A stretch of DNA of 64,000 nt from Omphiscola glabra (taxonomy: Eukaryota > Mollusca > Gastropoda > Lymnaeidae): NCBI GenBank assembly GCA_964017045.1, contig OZ024809.1, positions 13,584,307 to 13,648,306 on the forward strand, written 5' to 3'. The position numbers and the translations under genes were made by a program. Positions 22,701 to 34,300 of this stretch are shown here, one piece after another. Every line of letters begins with the position of its first letter. The first letter of the stretch is position 1. A model generated the notes under the pieces. That model was not told where the DNA came from. It was given only the letters and a program-made list of their open reading frames with translations, and ran no database searches.

Positions 22701-23182
22701 ACTTTAGAAACTTGATGTTTCAGAGTTGTGACAGAGTCAAACACATTAGAAACTTGATGTTTCAGAGTTGTGACAGAGCCAAACACTTTAGAAACTTGAT
22801 GTTTCAGAGTTGTGACAGAGTCAAACACATTAGAAACTTGATGTTTCAGAGTTGTGACAGAGCCAAACACTTTAGAAACTTGATGTTTCAGAGTTGTGAC
22901 AGAGTCAAACACTTTAGAAACTTGATGTTTCAGAGTTGTGACAGAGCCAAACACTTTAGAAACTTGATGTTTCAGAGTTGTGACAGAGTCAAACACATTA
23001 GAAACTTGATGTTTCAGAGTTGTGACAGAGTCAAACACTTTAGAAACTTGATGTTTCAGAGTTGTGACAGAGCCAAACACTTTAGAAACTTGATGTTTCA
23101 GAGTTGTGACAGAGTCAAACACATTAGAAACTTGATGTTTCAGAGTTGTGACAGAGCCAAACACTTTAGAAACTTGATGTTT
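19798..23182. repeat. 42-bp satellite, about 81 copies, 3.4 kb
   Basis: The unit contains cactttagaaacttgatg and tttcagagttgtgacag. There are no indels through about 81 copies, so both strands stay open for over 1,100 codons, but no non-repeat protein sequence flanks it. Variation is almost confined to agccaaa/agtcaaa and cacttta/cacatta, and the cacatta form occurs only with agtcaaa. A pattern of nine consecutive variant copies occurs twice, 1386 bp (33 units) apart. Confidence 0.97.
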
Positions 23183-23344
23183 CGGACTTGTGATTTATTA
23201 TGAATTACAAGGGAATCCACTGTGTTCTATAAATGCGGTGGCATGAAGAAAAAAGGGGAAGTGACTAAATGAGTAATCTCCACCTGAACACTGATTTACT
23301 TTACCGTACTTCATTAGTGACCAATGGTCAACAAAATTCAACTA

Positions 23345-23945
23345 GTAAACAATCTGGTAAACCACTTGGGTTACCTACTGGTCAATCACCTGGGTAACCA
23401 ACTGGTCAACCACCTGGGTAACCAACTGGTCAACCACCTGGGTAACCAACTGGTCAACCACCTGGGTAACCAACTGGTCAACCACCCGGGTAACCGACTG
23501 GTCAACCACCCGGGTAACCGACTGGTCAACCACCCGGGTAACCGACTGGTCAATCACCCGGGTAACCGACTGGTCAACCACCTGGGTAACCGACTGGTCA
23601 ACCACCTGGGTAACCAACTGGTCAACCACCCGGGTAACCGACTGGTCAACCACCCGGGTAACCGACTGGTCAACCACCCGGGTAACCGACTGGTCAATCA
23701 CCCGGGTAACCGACTGGTCAACCACCTGGGTAACCGACTGGTCAACCACCTGGGTAACCGACTGGTCAACCACCCGGGTAACCGACTGGTTAACCACCCG
23801 GGTAACCGACTGGTCAACCACCCGGGTAACCGACTGGTCAACCACCCGGGTAACCAACTGGTCAACCACCCGGGTAACAAGCTGGTCAACCACACGAGTA
23901 ACCAACTGGTCAACCACCCGGGTAACCAACTGGTCAACCGAGTGG
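23345..23945. repeat. 24-bp minisatellite, about 25 copies
   Basis: The unit contains ccacccgggtaaccgactgg or the ccacctgggtaaccaactgg variant followed by tcaa. The palindrome GGTAACC recurs in nearly every unit. The two variants occur in blocks. Confidence 0.95.
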
Positions 23946-24387
23946 ATCACATGTTTGCTGTATAGAAAGTGTTGCTAAACCTTAATGCCCATGCCATATC
24001 CACCCCCACCCCCGCCAAATCCTTTCTGATCTTTGTTTTGTATGTGCTCATATAAGAATACGTGCATACGTCTGCTTCTCATTTCTTTAAACTCGTTACT
24101 TCACTCCCTCCATCTTCCAAGACTCGGAAACAAATAAATGTTGCTTTTTAAATGTACGATAATTCTTAACTTTCCATAAGAATGGGTTACAAGAAAATGT
24201 ATATGGATTGCTTATGGATAAAAATGGGGATCTTATATTTAACACCTGGAACACTTAAGAAGTCTTACTGCGTAAAGAAAGGCCTTAACTTGCTCACTAT
24301 TTTTATGTACTAATGTTGAGATAAGCCTAGAAGAATCTTAAATAGGGATTTTAATGCTGATATTTTACAGTTTCACATAACAATGAC

Positions 24388-24503
24388 AGATCCACACACT
24401 CCACCATTATAACAATGAAAATAAACCACACACTCCACCATTATAACAATGAAAAGATCCACACACTCCACCCATATAACAATGAAAAGATCCACACACT
24501 CCA
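24388..24503. repeat. About 37-bp degenerate tandem repeat, 3-4 copies
   Basis: Copies of ccacacactccaccattata with acaatgaaaa between them. Confidence 0.8.
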
Positions 24504-24853
24504 CAACTAGATAATTGGGAATTTAAAACATAAAAAATACAATTATACATGGGCCCGTGAACTTTAACTCAAAAGCATACATCTGAACTACAGGTATAAA
24601 CACCACAAAAACAAAAACAGTCGTACACATCTAAATTATAATTACCATAAAATCAGTCTGTGGGGGCATGTAAAGCAGTTTAAATAATTATATTACATCA
24701 AGAAATCTGAAAAAAAAAATCATTTTTGTGTATTGGATTTAAATTTTTTAATATAAAAAGAAATATGCTGAAATATAAATTTATTACCGGTATTGTAACT
24801 CTGAGGTCGTAACAATTATATTTATTAAATTCATAATTTTCATGCTCCATTAA

Positions 24854-24859
24854 TTTATT
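24854..24859 (-). promoter_or_regulatory. Candidate poly(A) signal for the filamin-like gene
   Basis: AATAAA on the minus strand about 300 nt downstream of the stop at 25160. A second hexamer is at 24821-24826. Position fits, but the region is AT-rich, so chance occurrence is likely. Confidence 0.3.
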
Positions 24860-25159
24860 AAACACAAACTCGACAGAACTCACAAGTAGTCCCCCCCCCC
24901 CCCCCCCCCCCAATGCTGTCCTACAAACCGGAAGTCTAGCTGAGCATGCACATTTCTTACAGAGAAGCGAGTCTTGTGTTTATATATATATATTATAACA
25001 TATCAATTTCACTGTCTCTTCCAAGTGGTTCATTTACACGTTTGGGGACCACTTGGGGTAACCAGACCTTATTTCCGTTAATTGGAAGCAGGTGAAAAAA
25101 TAAGAGCCCTCATCCGCCCCCCCCTTTCCCCACCGGTAGTTACGCCACGACAGTGATGA

Positions 25160-25337
25160 TTAAATCTCAGCCCTCCAGTCCATTTGTTCCTCGCGCATTT
25201 GGTAGCCCCGATCCCCGGTCAGTCTGCTCAGCTGCTCTTTCGTCTCCACGACCCTCACAATGAAGGGGCTGCCAGTAACGTGGATGCCCGACCATCGGAC
25301 GTGGATCGAGTACTCGCCCGGCTCACTTGGGTCATAC
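25160..25337 (-). CDS. jbug: jbug-like exon 23 (end of repeat 8, stop codon)
   Basis: Reads YDPSEPGEYSIHVRWSG and HVTGSPFIVRVVE, then a short hydrophilic tail ending DWRAEI and TAA at 25160-25162. Acceptor ttacacag/GTATG. Confidence 0.94.
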
Positions 25338-28300
25338 CTGTGTAAAGAGGGATAAAAATAGCATTGCCGGAACTAGTGTGGAGATAGTGACAACGCCTCA
25401 TAGGAGTCTTGAGAATTCATATGTGGTTGAAAAGTAGTCATGGAAATTAATGTTTGGTTGAGAGTTGTCATGGAAATAAATGTTTGGTTGAGAGTAGTCA
25501 TGGAAATAAATGTTTGGTTGAGAGTAGTCATGGAAATAAATGTTTGGTTGAGAGTAGTCATGGAAATAAATGTTTGGTTGAGAGTAGTCATGGAAATTAA
25601 TGTTTGGTTGAGAGTAGTCATGGAAATAAATGTTTGGTTGAGAGTAGTCATGGAAATAAATGTTTGGTTGAGAGTAGTCATGGAAATAAATGTTTGGTTG
25701 AGAGTAGTCATGGAAATAAATGTTTGGTTGAGAGTAGTCATGGATATTTAATGTTTGCTTGAGAGTAGTCATGACGATTGATGGTTGAATTGAAAGAAGT
25801 CTTCACAATTAATTTTTGGTTGTAGGATTTTAAGATTTGGGAAGCTTTAAATTGATTACCTTTCAACACATGGTTATCAATTCACACACTCTAATCTAAA
25901 TTAGGGATTCTATAAAAAAAAAAGAAAAAAAGACTCGCAACCTTTCACTGTTAGAGTACAAACCTGCAGTTGATAATTCTTTCGTTTTTAGATTCCCTCC
26001 GCATCTCAACCCTGAACCCACCTTAAAAACATGAACATAATACAAGTTTAAAAATCAGCTTACAGAATACACGGCATCATGTCTTACAGCTTGAATTATC
26101 TTAGTAGGGTATGCAGAATTTAAAAAAACAAAAACAAATTATCATAAATTATCATTATTATTTATTTAAAAATCTTAATCGTATTTTGATCTTGTCTTCA
26201 CTTCCCCATGATCTGATGAGACATTCACTGGTTCCTGCCACCGTTCTGAAGTCTCACCATCCCCAGGGATTGTATTTACACTTTAAAAAGTTTGAGAATC
26301 TTAGCAAGACAATTTTCTGAAGGCAAAAGCTCCGTATGACATTCAACTCAAGGTCTTCTAGCTTTAACGATGTATTTTCTCACTAGGCACACACAAGTTA
26401 GACTGAAGGTTTTTCTGTCTTTTAACCTGCCACTCACCTCGAGGTCCTCTGACTTTGACAGCGAGCTGCCCCGCCCCTGCCCCGTGGGTGTCCACAAGGA
26501 ACCTGGACTCAAACGTGTCGATGAGACCATTCTCAACACCTGGACCAAACACCTTGACCTTTGTTGGGTCTGGTGGCTCACCTATCCTTATGATAAAAGG
26601 ACTTCCTGGGGGTAAAGTAAAGAACAAAGACTTGTTATTTTAACAGGAAAGAGCGGTGTGTGGGTGGAAATCAGGACACGGTGGACAAAAACAACAATTT
26701 ATTTTCCCTAATAAAACCAATGTGCTTTTCGGTTGCTGTGTGTTCTCATCTGACATCAGTAGATAATTTAGCTACCCTACCTGGGACTTGGGACCTGCAC
26801 CCCCATCATATGCTACCTGGGACTTGGAACCCATCATATCCTACCTGGGACTTGGACCCCATCATATCGTACCTGTTACTTGGACCCCATCATATCGTAC
26901 CTGTGACTTGGACCCCATCATATCGTACCTGTTACTTGGACCCCATCATATCCTACCTGGGACTTGGACCCCATCATATCGTATCTGCAGGACGTGCTTC
27001 TCCGGCTCAGTCGGGCATATCCTCAGTGTGTAGAGCCCCTCGCTGTTTTCTTTGATGTCACAGAGGGCTGTGTGACGGAAGCTGTGGCACTCTGCCGTCA
27101 CCTCACCTACAACAGACGTGCACCTATTTCAACACCCTGAGCATCATTGCTGTACCAGTGCAAACTAACATGCTTGAAAACTCTTGGGTAAAAAAATCCC
27201 CTCCATCCCCCCCCCCCCCCCCCCCGGGCCAAAAACTACCTAACAGTAGATTTGTGAAGATAATTTAAAGACCCCAAAAAAATTGTTATTTTAAAATGGA
27301 AAACAAAGACGTACTTGGTTTTTTTTGGTTCTCTAAATTTGTAGCTGAATCTTGATTGAAAATATTTTTTAAATTACAACTCTAACCCAAAGGATAAGAC
27401 TCTTGACTCCGTTTTTTCCTCATGCTATGCATACAAGATAATAAATAAAGTTATGGTTTCATGCTGTGTGAAGGAAATAGTAGAAAAGGGTTTATGGAAG
27501 TTTGCACTGAAAGACTGGACAATAAAAGAATAAAGTTTCGACATAGAGCCTCCCTCAGCAGACAGGACGAATGAAGAAATAACAAGAAATATTTCTTATG
27601 CTAATTATTTCTTCATTGTCCTGTCTGCCGAGGAAGGCTTTTAGCCGAAACCATCTTCTTTCATTGTCCTGTCTTTCTGTCTGAAGCTTCCACATACCTT
27701 TTTCTGCTCACCCTGTTCATAAAAGTTGGGAACACACACACAAAAAACAAAAAAACAGATTTTATAATGTTTACCAGGTCCTGCCTCTGTTGTGTCCACA
27801 AACACCTTCAGCTCACTCCCCGAGATGCCACCGTTAAGACCCTCGCCGTACACTTTCACTCTCTTTATGTCCCCTTTAGCCGTTATGTTGATCTTATGCG
27901 GACACCCTGGTACCGGCATGTCTGACCAATACACAAACAGCAGAAAGCTGCCTAAAAATTGGATAGATAATTGAATGGAAGTCGATCAAAAGTGTAACGC
28001 TGCGCACAACAAAGAAACGGTTATCATCTTACAAACAGTAAATGCATATTTCTTCTGTCATTTCAATAAGAAATTCTAATGAAATAATTGAGTATTTCAC
28101 AAGCTTTTGCAGCCCAGTGGATCTTAAAATACAGTAGGGCGGCTCTAGCTTGTGGCAGTGATTCTTCTCACTGGGGTAACCGGTTACAATATAAATAGAT
28201 TTGACCGCCATCTTCCCCATCAAAACGTTCCAAACGAATGCCGGGAACAATAGCGAAGAAAGAAATTTAGAAAAGCATAATCTAAACATATTTATTTCCC

Positions 28301-31300
28301 CTTACCTCAGCGGTTCTCAACCTGTGGGTCGCGACCCCTTTGGGGGGTCGAACGACCATTTCCCAGGGGTCGCCTAAGACAATCGGAAGAAAATCATACA
28401 CACTACGTTCATGAAGTAGCAATGAAAAGAATTTTATGATTTGTTGTCGCCACAACATGAGGAACTGTATTAAAGGGTCAGGCATTAAGAAGGATGAGAA
28501 CCACTGCCTTAACTGAAGAGAACGTTGGAATGACGCACGTTCTAAACAATGGCAATAGTGGGGATAGCTGCTATCAGGTTCGAAACGTGGAGTCGACTGA
28601 ATGCAACAAAACATTGAACATGTCGGCAAGAATGCAACAAAACATTGAACTTGTCGGCAAGAAGCCTTCACCGACGAACAAGCAAATTCTTAACAATGTA
28701 CAAGGCTCGTATCACGTGACATGTAAGAAAATAACAGTGTGCCATCATATTGGTAAAAATGTCGTGTCAAAATGTGGATATAGTGATATACAAAATGTGG
28801 ATATAGTGATACACAAAATGTGGATATGGTGATACACAAAATGTGGATATAGTGATATACAAAATGTGGATATAGTGATATACAAAATGTGGATATAGTG
28901 ATGTACAAAATGTGGATATAGTGATATACAAAATGTGGATATAGTGATACACAAAATGTCGATATAGTGATACACAAAATGTGGATATAGTGATATACAA
29001 AATGTGGATATAGTGATATAAAAATGTGGATATAGTGATATACAAAATGTGAATATATTGATATACAAAATGTGGATATAGTGATAAACAAAATGTGGAT
29101 ATAGTGATACACAAAATGTGGATATAGTGATACACAAGATGTCGATATATTGATACACAAAATGTCGATATATTGATACACAAAATGCCGATATGTTGAT
29201 ACACAAAATGTCGATATGTTGATACAGAAAATGTCGATATGTTGATACACAAAATGTCGATATGTTGATACGCAAAATTCCGATATGTTGATACACAAAA
29301 TGTCGATATGTTGATACACAAAATGTCGATATGTTGATACACAAAATGCCGATATGTTGATACACTAAATGCCGATATGTTGATACACAAAATGCCGATA
29401 TGTTGATACACAAAATGCCGATATGTTGATACACAAAATTCCGATATGTTGATACACAAAATGCCGATATGTTGATACACAATCATTTAAACTTTGAGAG
29501 AGTGCATGTCCCAAGGTGCCTTCAATTTGATCGATATAGTAGATGCTCTTCAGTACTTCCCGGTTTGTGTCAACAACCAGATCCCAAGTACCCACACCAC
29601 TGATGTCAACAACCAGATCCCAAGTACCCACACCACTGATGTCAACAACCAGATCCCAAGTACCCACACCACTGATGTCAACAACAAGCTCTCCAGTACC
29701 TCCTTCGTTTATGTTAACAGCAACAACAACAACAACAACAACAACAACAAAAGACAAACGTTTATTTCTTTTTCAGTGTGATTTGTTCACAGGACTCACC
29801 TGGGACATTTGACAGGTAACTACATTTATACCTGTCATAACTCAAAGGTTTGATTTCAACAGGTAGGTCTGACTGAACTCCCTGTAATCTGACTTTTGGC
29901 GTACCTGTCAATAATAAAATATAATTACTTAGCCTCATCTCCCAGAATTCATAGCACATCTAAGCCATCCACAGCTGATTTCAATTAAACTGAAATATCC
30001 AACAACATTCCCACAAAAGCACTTATCCGTGGTCACTTAAGGCGCTTAAATTTTATGTGTTGTACTTTGAAATTCAAAGAAAACATTATATGTAATAAAA
30101 AATATGTATGCTGTAAATAATATACAGCAGTACTGATGTGTCCACTTTTTTCAGATTTTTAGATGGTGTCTTTTATTTCAGAATATTAGCTGGTGTCTTT
30201 TATTTCAGAATATTAGCTGATGTCTTTTATTTCAGATTTGAACTTTAAGAAGTTGAGGTCCCCGTTCTCCCCCCCCCCCCACCCCCAAACGGAACACTGC
30301 CCTTTTTTCAGTGCTAACGTGCCTACATCTCACTACTTTAGGGCCATTATTTTCGGGGCTACTTTGCAAATGGTTCGTAGAAAACGAACAAAAAGTAATA
30401 CTACTGCGATCTTTTAGATGAGACGCTCATGTGAAAACTACTGACCAGGCCCGGCCTTCCTGCCGTCAATGACGAAAAATGCCGGAACTGTGGCTCGGGC
30501 CGCTTCTGCACCTTTGCCCGCGATGCTGACCTTCGAGGCATCCTCTGGCTGCGGTGGGCCTGGGCAGTAGGCCAGCAGCGGACTGAAGTCGAGAGGCACG
30601 TCCGACCAGTAAAGATGTATGTAGTGATCGCCTGGACGATGACAAGAAGTACAGCGTCACTTAACACTAAAAATTTGTTTCAATTTGTGCGTGGAAAGTA
30701 ATTGAGTTAACAAACAATTTGATTAAATAACTGAAAAATAAATTAGCTGCAGTTTAAACATAAATACTATGGATTACTTTGATGTTACATGATTTCACCA
30801 TTAGTCCCTGGGGTCATCTACTCCCCTATATACCATGACATTCTCAGCTCGGGGAATCGGGAGGCCATAAAATGATCATTATCTTTAATATTCCAGTTCA
30901 TCAATTCTATTAAATAATTTCTGCCGACCAGAGCTATGTTACATTTCCATATATTTTATTCATTTTTTTGGGATTCTCAAAATGTATTTTTTTTATTCCC
31001 ATAAAGACACACAGACGTAGCGACATACAGTCATACAGATATACAGACGAATCGACATAAAGATATGCAGATATACAGAAATACAGACATACAGTTTGCA
31101 GACATACAGACATACATGTATGCAGACATACAGGCATACAGGAATACAGACATACAGACATACAGACATGCAGACATACAGACATACAGGCATCCAGACA
31201 TACAGACATGCAGACATGCAGACATACAGACATACAGACATGCAGACACACAGACATACAGACATACTGACATACAGACATACTGACATACAGACATGCA

Positions 31301-34300
31301 GACACACTGACATACAGACATGCAGACATACAGGCGTGCAGACATACAGACATGCAGAAATACATACATGCAGACACACAGGCATACAGACATGCAGACA
31401 TACATACATACTGACATACAAACACTATCCCAGTTAAGGAAAAGGAAAGTAATAACAGAGAAAGAATTGAACTGACCTTCATGTTTGGCCTTGAAGGAAA
31501 CCTTGACCTTATCAGTGGACTGTGTGACGTCAACGGGCAGCTTACCGTCTGGTCCGAGTACTTCCGCTGTCAACTTACCTAATTTTGTGGGTTGGATTGG
31601 AAAATGTTACAAGATTAACTTTGTCTAACCATACTAATTGAGGCAGATATGTGACAGTCCACTATTAACGTATATATTTGGCAGTCCACTATTAACGTAC
31701 ATATTTGACAGTCCACTATTAACGTATATATGTGACAGTCCACTATTAACGTAGATATGTGGCAGTCCACTATAAATGTAGATGTGTGACTTTTCATTTT
31801 GATTCCAATCTTTGTCCATTTATATTTCTAATAGCGACTAGTAAAATGATTCATTTTGTCCATCCTTTTATTTATAACGTTACATTAGTCCCAGAGAATG
31901 TAACCTACACAATGGGGTTACTCAAGTGAGGCAACTTTATTTTCCACACTAAGAGACACACAATGAGACACAAAGAGGCACCCAATAAGACACATTTGGG
32001 CTAGGATCAAGACTACAAGAGAATTCCTCACAAATATTCAAGAATATATCATTAATAAGCAATCAGTTTTGTTAAATTTTGAAGTAAAAGGCTTGTGACT
32101 AGCCACAAAGTTATCGTATCCGGAAATTTGATCGAAAGAAATTTGGTCGATGGAAAATTGATCGACGGAAATTTGATCGAACGGAAATTTGGTCGAATCG
32201 TTTTTTAAATTTATACGTTAAAATATTGCGTCAAATTTCTTTTTGAACGCAATATTATGTTTTACGATATAGTATGGTGCGTTCAAAAAGAAATTTGACG
32301 AAAATTTTAACGTCTGGACTGAAAAAAAGATTCAACCAAATTTCCGTTCGATCAAATTTCCGTCGATCAATTTTCCGTCGACGAAATTTCTTCCGATCAA
32401 ATTTCCGGTAACCCAAAGTTATGATTTGAGGACCCCTGTGTCATATCTACACATTTCCAAATCAGAAGCTATCTGTTGACATTCAGAAATAATCGTTGAA
32501 TGTACTGTCAGGTATCCATTCCCCTGGCTATCTTGTTTGAATCAGTGGATATCTAATTCAAATCCACACAAATGTCCACCAGCTGTAAATTTTTTATCCG
32601 TCAGTAATAGTAATATAATGAACTGTTACATTACCAGCCCTGTTTACCCTCAAACTCTTAAAATCGTACAATAGCATCACAAAATCGTTCAATACATTAT
32701 CTTATTCGTACAATAATAAAAATGCAGTATATATAATTTCTACACCTCAAAATCGTACATTGTACGCCAAAATCGTAAGAGTAAACAGGTCTGCATTACC
32801 AACATCAAATTCCCAAGAACTTCTCAAAGAAAATATACATACTTTATTTATATCGGAACAACACAGTTGAGTATTTTAATCTTGTTAAAAGGGATGCCTA
32901 CCTGGTCCCGCCCGGGTGACGTCTAAATGGAAGTCCATTTCTTTATCGTAGCTCAAGACGATGTGGTCAGCATCATCCTTAAGGGCATTCACATTGTCCA
33001 GCAGGATCACCCGGGACTTGTCCGTGATGCTGGCTGTGTAGGGTGACCCTACCACCGAACAAGAGAAAGAGCATAAGTGTTCGTGTCAAGATGATTGAAG
33101 ACAGTGTTTTCAGGACAATGTCATCATCATGTCACAAGAAGAGAAAGATTATAATGTCATTGGGAGATACATAGAGGTACAAATAATCTTTATGTCATTG
33201 GCAAGATATATGTAGGATGTAATTTGTATTTCATTGTTCATGATAAGATCTAGTTGTAGATAGCATCTCGATGCTAGACTAGGATATACTTATAGAGATT
33301 TTCATTTAACTTTTGATATAATTTTCAAAATTATGAAAAAAATCAAAACTGTTAAGTTAAAAAAGAAATATAATCAAATTGTAGGCTTTAAATAGTTGAA
33401 TAAGTAAAATTGTATCGGCCCATACGCCTACACAGCATGAAAAGTTTAAGAGCAGCTAAAAAAAGTCCAAAGCCTAAAATTAATTTAATCTGGGTGCAGG
33501 CGAAGTTAAATGATTTTGATAATATTACATATAGGCATGGCCAATGGTCACAGTGAAAGCTTACCAACTTACATATAGGCATGGCCAATGGTCACAGTGA
33601 AAGCTTACCAGCTTACATGTAAGCATGGCCAATAGTCACAGTGAAAGCTTACCAGCTTACATATAGGCATGACCAATGGGCACAGTGAAAACTTACCAGC
33701 TTACATGTAGGCATTGCCAATGGTCACAGTGAAAGCTTACATAAGACATGGCCAATGGTCACAGTGAAAACTTACCAGCTTACATAAGACATGGCCAATG
33801 GTCACAGGGAAAACTTACCAGCTTACATAAGACATGGCCAATGGTCACAGTGACAACTTACCAGCTACGGGCTTGCCATCCCACTTGATGTCAATCTTGT
33901 ACGAGCCCACAGCGAGGGGTACATAACGAAACTCGTACTCGTTGACGCCCCTGATTTCTTTGACAACCGGCACGTTCTGGCCAGATGCTGGGAGGAGTCG
34001 GGGTCAGAGAGTACGAAAAAATGAGTACACGTTAATACAAGTGTTAAATCAAATACACGTTAATACAAGTGTTAAATCAAATACACGTTAATACAAGTGT
34101 TAAATCAAACATATCATTGAGTAGACTGAACACTTTCAATAAAATAAAGCTGGAAAAGAAAAAAAAAATTTTTTTTGAAATGTCAAGATGGCGGGTTAAA
34201 TAAGGCACTGGGTGTTATAGAAACAGTCTCATGACATTTTAAATCCAATTAACTAGTAAATATACTATTTAAAAAAAAAAAGAAAGTGGTTGGGGGGGGG

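Larger units (their letters stand above)
23946..25159. other. Downstream flank and probable 3' UTR of the filamin-like gene
   Basis: Apart from the short repeat at 24388-24503 and a long C run at 24891-24912, no structure is seen. Minus-strand AATAAA hexamers occur at 24854-24859 and 24821-24826, about 300 nt past the filamin stop, and are candidate poly(A) signals. Confidence 0.4.

Noticed and set aside
19760..23203. Open frames of over 1,100 codons on both strands
   Set aside because: They lie wholly in the 42-bp satellite; a stop-free unit whose length is a multiple of three is open on both strands. No non-repeat protein sequence, start context or homology.
23345..23945. CRISPR-like regular repeats
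   Set aside because: Direct tandem units without unique spacers, in a eukaryotic genome; the same applies to every array here.
27775..27921. Shorter exon 19 using the AG at 27922
   Set aside because: Phase also fits, but it would remove the FVYWSD strand expected in a filamin repeat; the acceptor at 27952-27953 has a better pyrimidine tract.
28690..29757. Tyrosine/isoleucine-rich minus-strand frames in several phases
   Set aside because: Translations of the 23-bp array; 23 is not a multiple of three, so three phases stay open.
30934..31573. Cysteine/valine-rich open frames
   Set aside because: Translation of the (acatacag)n octamer array. The only real coding part is exon 16 (31477-31578).
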